A stretch of DNA of 7,380 nt from positions 1 to 7,380 of the forward strand of contig DAOUWE010000024.1 of NCBI GenBank assembly GCA_030667285.1. The letters are read 5' to 3'. A program made the position numbers and the translations under genes. Within the stretch, counting starts at the first letter, position 1. Every line of letters begins with the position of its first letter. The notes below the pieces were generated by a model, which was given only the letters and a program-made list of their open reading frames with translations, was not told the origin of the DNA and ran no database searches. This stretch comes from Candidatus Shapirobacteria bacterium (GTDB taxonomy: Bacteria > Patescibacteriota > Microgenomatia > UBA12405 > JAUWLS01). This document shows positions 6,790-7,380 of the stretch, one piece after another.

Positions 6790-7368
6790 TTACAGGTCGA
6801 CCTTCGGGGCTTTGGTTTCAGAAGCAGAGACTTCCAGATGTTCTCCGCTGGTTGGAGTTCCAAGGCCCTTTTCCGGCTTGAAACCTAAAAATTTAGCGAA
6901 CCAGGCGTTGGGGACGGTACTGATTTTAATGTTGTAGTCGGCACTGAGGTCGATGAGTGTTCGACGAGAATACATAACCTTGTCGGAAGTATCTCTAAGC
7001 TCGTCCATTAGATTTTTCACGACTTCGTTGGACTTGAGCTCAGGATTGCTTTCGAGAACAACTCTGATAGATCCCAGAGAATCCTGGAGAGCTTTTTGAG
7101 CGGTTTCAATTTTGTCAAGATCGTTGGATTTGACAGCTTCCGTAATTAACTTTCTGGCATCGGTGATCATTTTGTAGATCCCCTTCTCCTGTTTCATATA
7201 ACCCTTGACGGATTTTATGAGGTTGGGAATAAGATTAGCTTGTCTTTTGAGCTGGTTCCCTATTTCTTGAATAGAGGCTTTGATGTGGTTTTTGGTGGTG
7301 ATTAAAGAGTTGTAGAGTTGCCAGATGTAAATGGCGAGAACAGCGAGAATGGTAAGTATGTAAAGCAT
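6790..7368 (-). CDS. lemA: LemA family membrane protein
   Basis: LemA proteins are small membrane-anchored helical proteins of uncertain role, often encoded next to htpX. The 192-residue product has one N-terminal hydrophobic helix (about 2-19), followed by YNSLITTKN (19-27) and the family core LKRQANLIPNLIKSVKGYMKQE (L40-E61, key residues L46, P48, N49, G56, Y57, E61). A long helical, lysine-rich middle follows, then SRRTLIDLSADYN and a P-NAWFAKFLGF segment matching the usual C-terminal part of the domain. The last 25 or so residues are polar. Length is normal. The ATG at 7368 fits the short N-terminus typical of the family; only 12 bases upstream are visible (TTTATTAATAAC), with no Shine-Dalgarno and no decidable promoter. 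It appears to be the first visible gene of the lemA-htpX-MFS-dnaE run. The stop is TAA. Confidence 0.92.
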   Translation of the reverse strand: MLYILTILAVLAIYIWQLYNSLITTKNHIKASIQEIGNQLKRQANLIPNLIKSVKGYMKQEKGIYKMITDARKLITEAVKSNDLDKIETAQKALQDSLGSIRVVLESNPELKSNEVVKNLMDELRDTSDKVMYSRRTLIDLSADYNIKISTVPNAWFAKFLGFKPEKGLGTPTSGEHLEVSASETKAPKVDL

Positions 7369-7380
7369 GTTATTAATAAA

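Larger units (their letters stand above)
1203..7368 (-). other. Probable operon lemA-htpX-MFS-dnaE
   Basis: Four minus-strand genes follow one another with gaps of 11, 13 and 1 bases. I see no terminator-like hairpin in the gaps and no room for separate promoters between them, which suggests a shared transcript. Whether transcription begins at lemA or further upstream is outside the window. No terminator is evident after dnaE either, so read-through into rplS is possible in addition to the rplS promoter. This is inference from spacing. Confidence 0.7.

Overview
The window looks like a chromosomal fragment from a bacterium with a compact genome. I infer a member of the Candidate Phyla Radiation (Patescibacteria, perhaps Microgenomates or Parcubacteria). 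The reasons are short versions of core proteins (Lgt 215 aa, L19 103 aa), very tight gene spacing, starts without Shine-Dalgarno motifs, a lysine-rich DnaE with a complete PHP domain, and a lemA-htpX pair. This assignment is inference; no 16S rRNA or lineage marker was available. UGA is a stop in at least two genes (lgt and the MFS gene) and tryptophan is UGG, so the genetic code is standard.

Layout. Bases 1-165 hold a 95-bp-period tandem repeat, two exact 70-bp copies with a 25-bp segment between them. On the minus strand each copy contains a tRNA-like sequence that lacks a T arm; the second copy runs off the window edge. A short spacer with a TATAAT box (203-208) precedes lgt (plus strand, 237-884). 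All remaining genes are on the minus strand and, in transcription order, read lemA (7368-6790), htpX (6778-5900), an MFS exporter (5886-4630), dnaE (about 4628-1203) and rplS (1158-847). The first four are separated by only 11, 13 and 1 bases and look like one operon. rplS follows after 44 bases and has its own near-consensus promoter, which leaves almost no 5' leader. lgt and rplS converge and overlap by 38 bp, and a probable lgt terminator lies inside the rplS coding sequence.

How the genes fit together. LemA and HtpX are a recurrent membrane pair, HtpX being a zinc protease of membrane quality control. The MFS protein is a 12-helix exporter of unknown substrate. DnaE is the replicative polymerase, probably with its own PHP-type proofreading. 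L19 is a ribosomal protein at the subunit interface. Lgt starts lipoprotein maturation. These are mostly housekeeping genes. I see no defence, mobile or biosynthetic system. The least ordinary parts are the T-armless tRNA-like tandem repeat, the near-leaderless rplS promoter, the general lack of SD motifs, and the shared lgt/rplS 3' ends.
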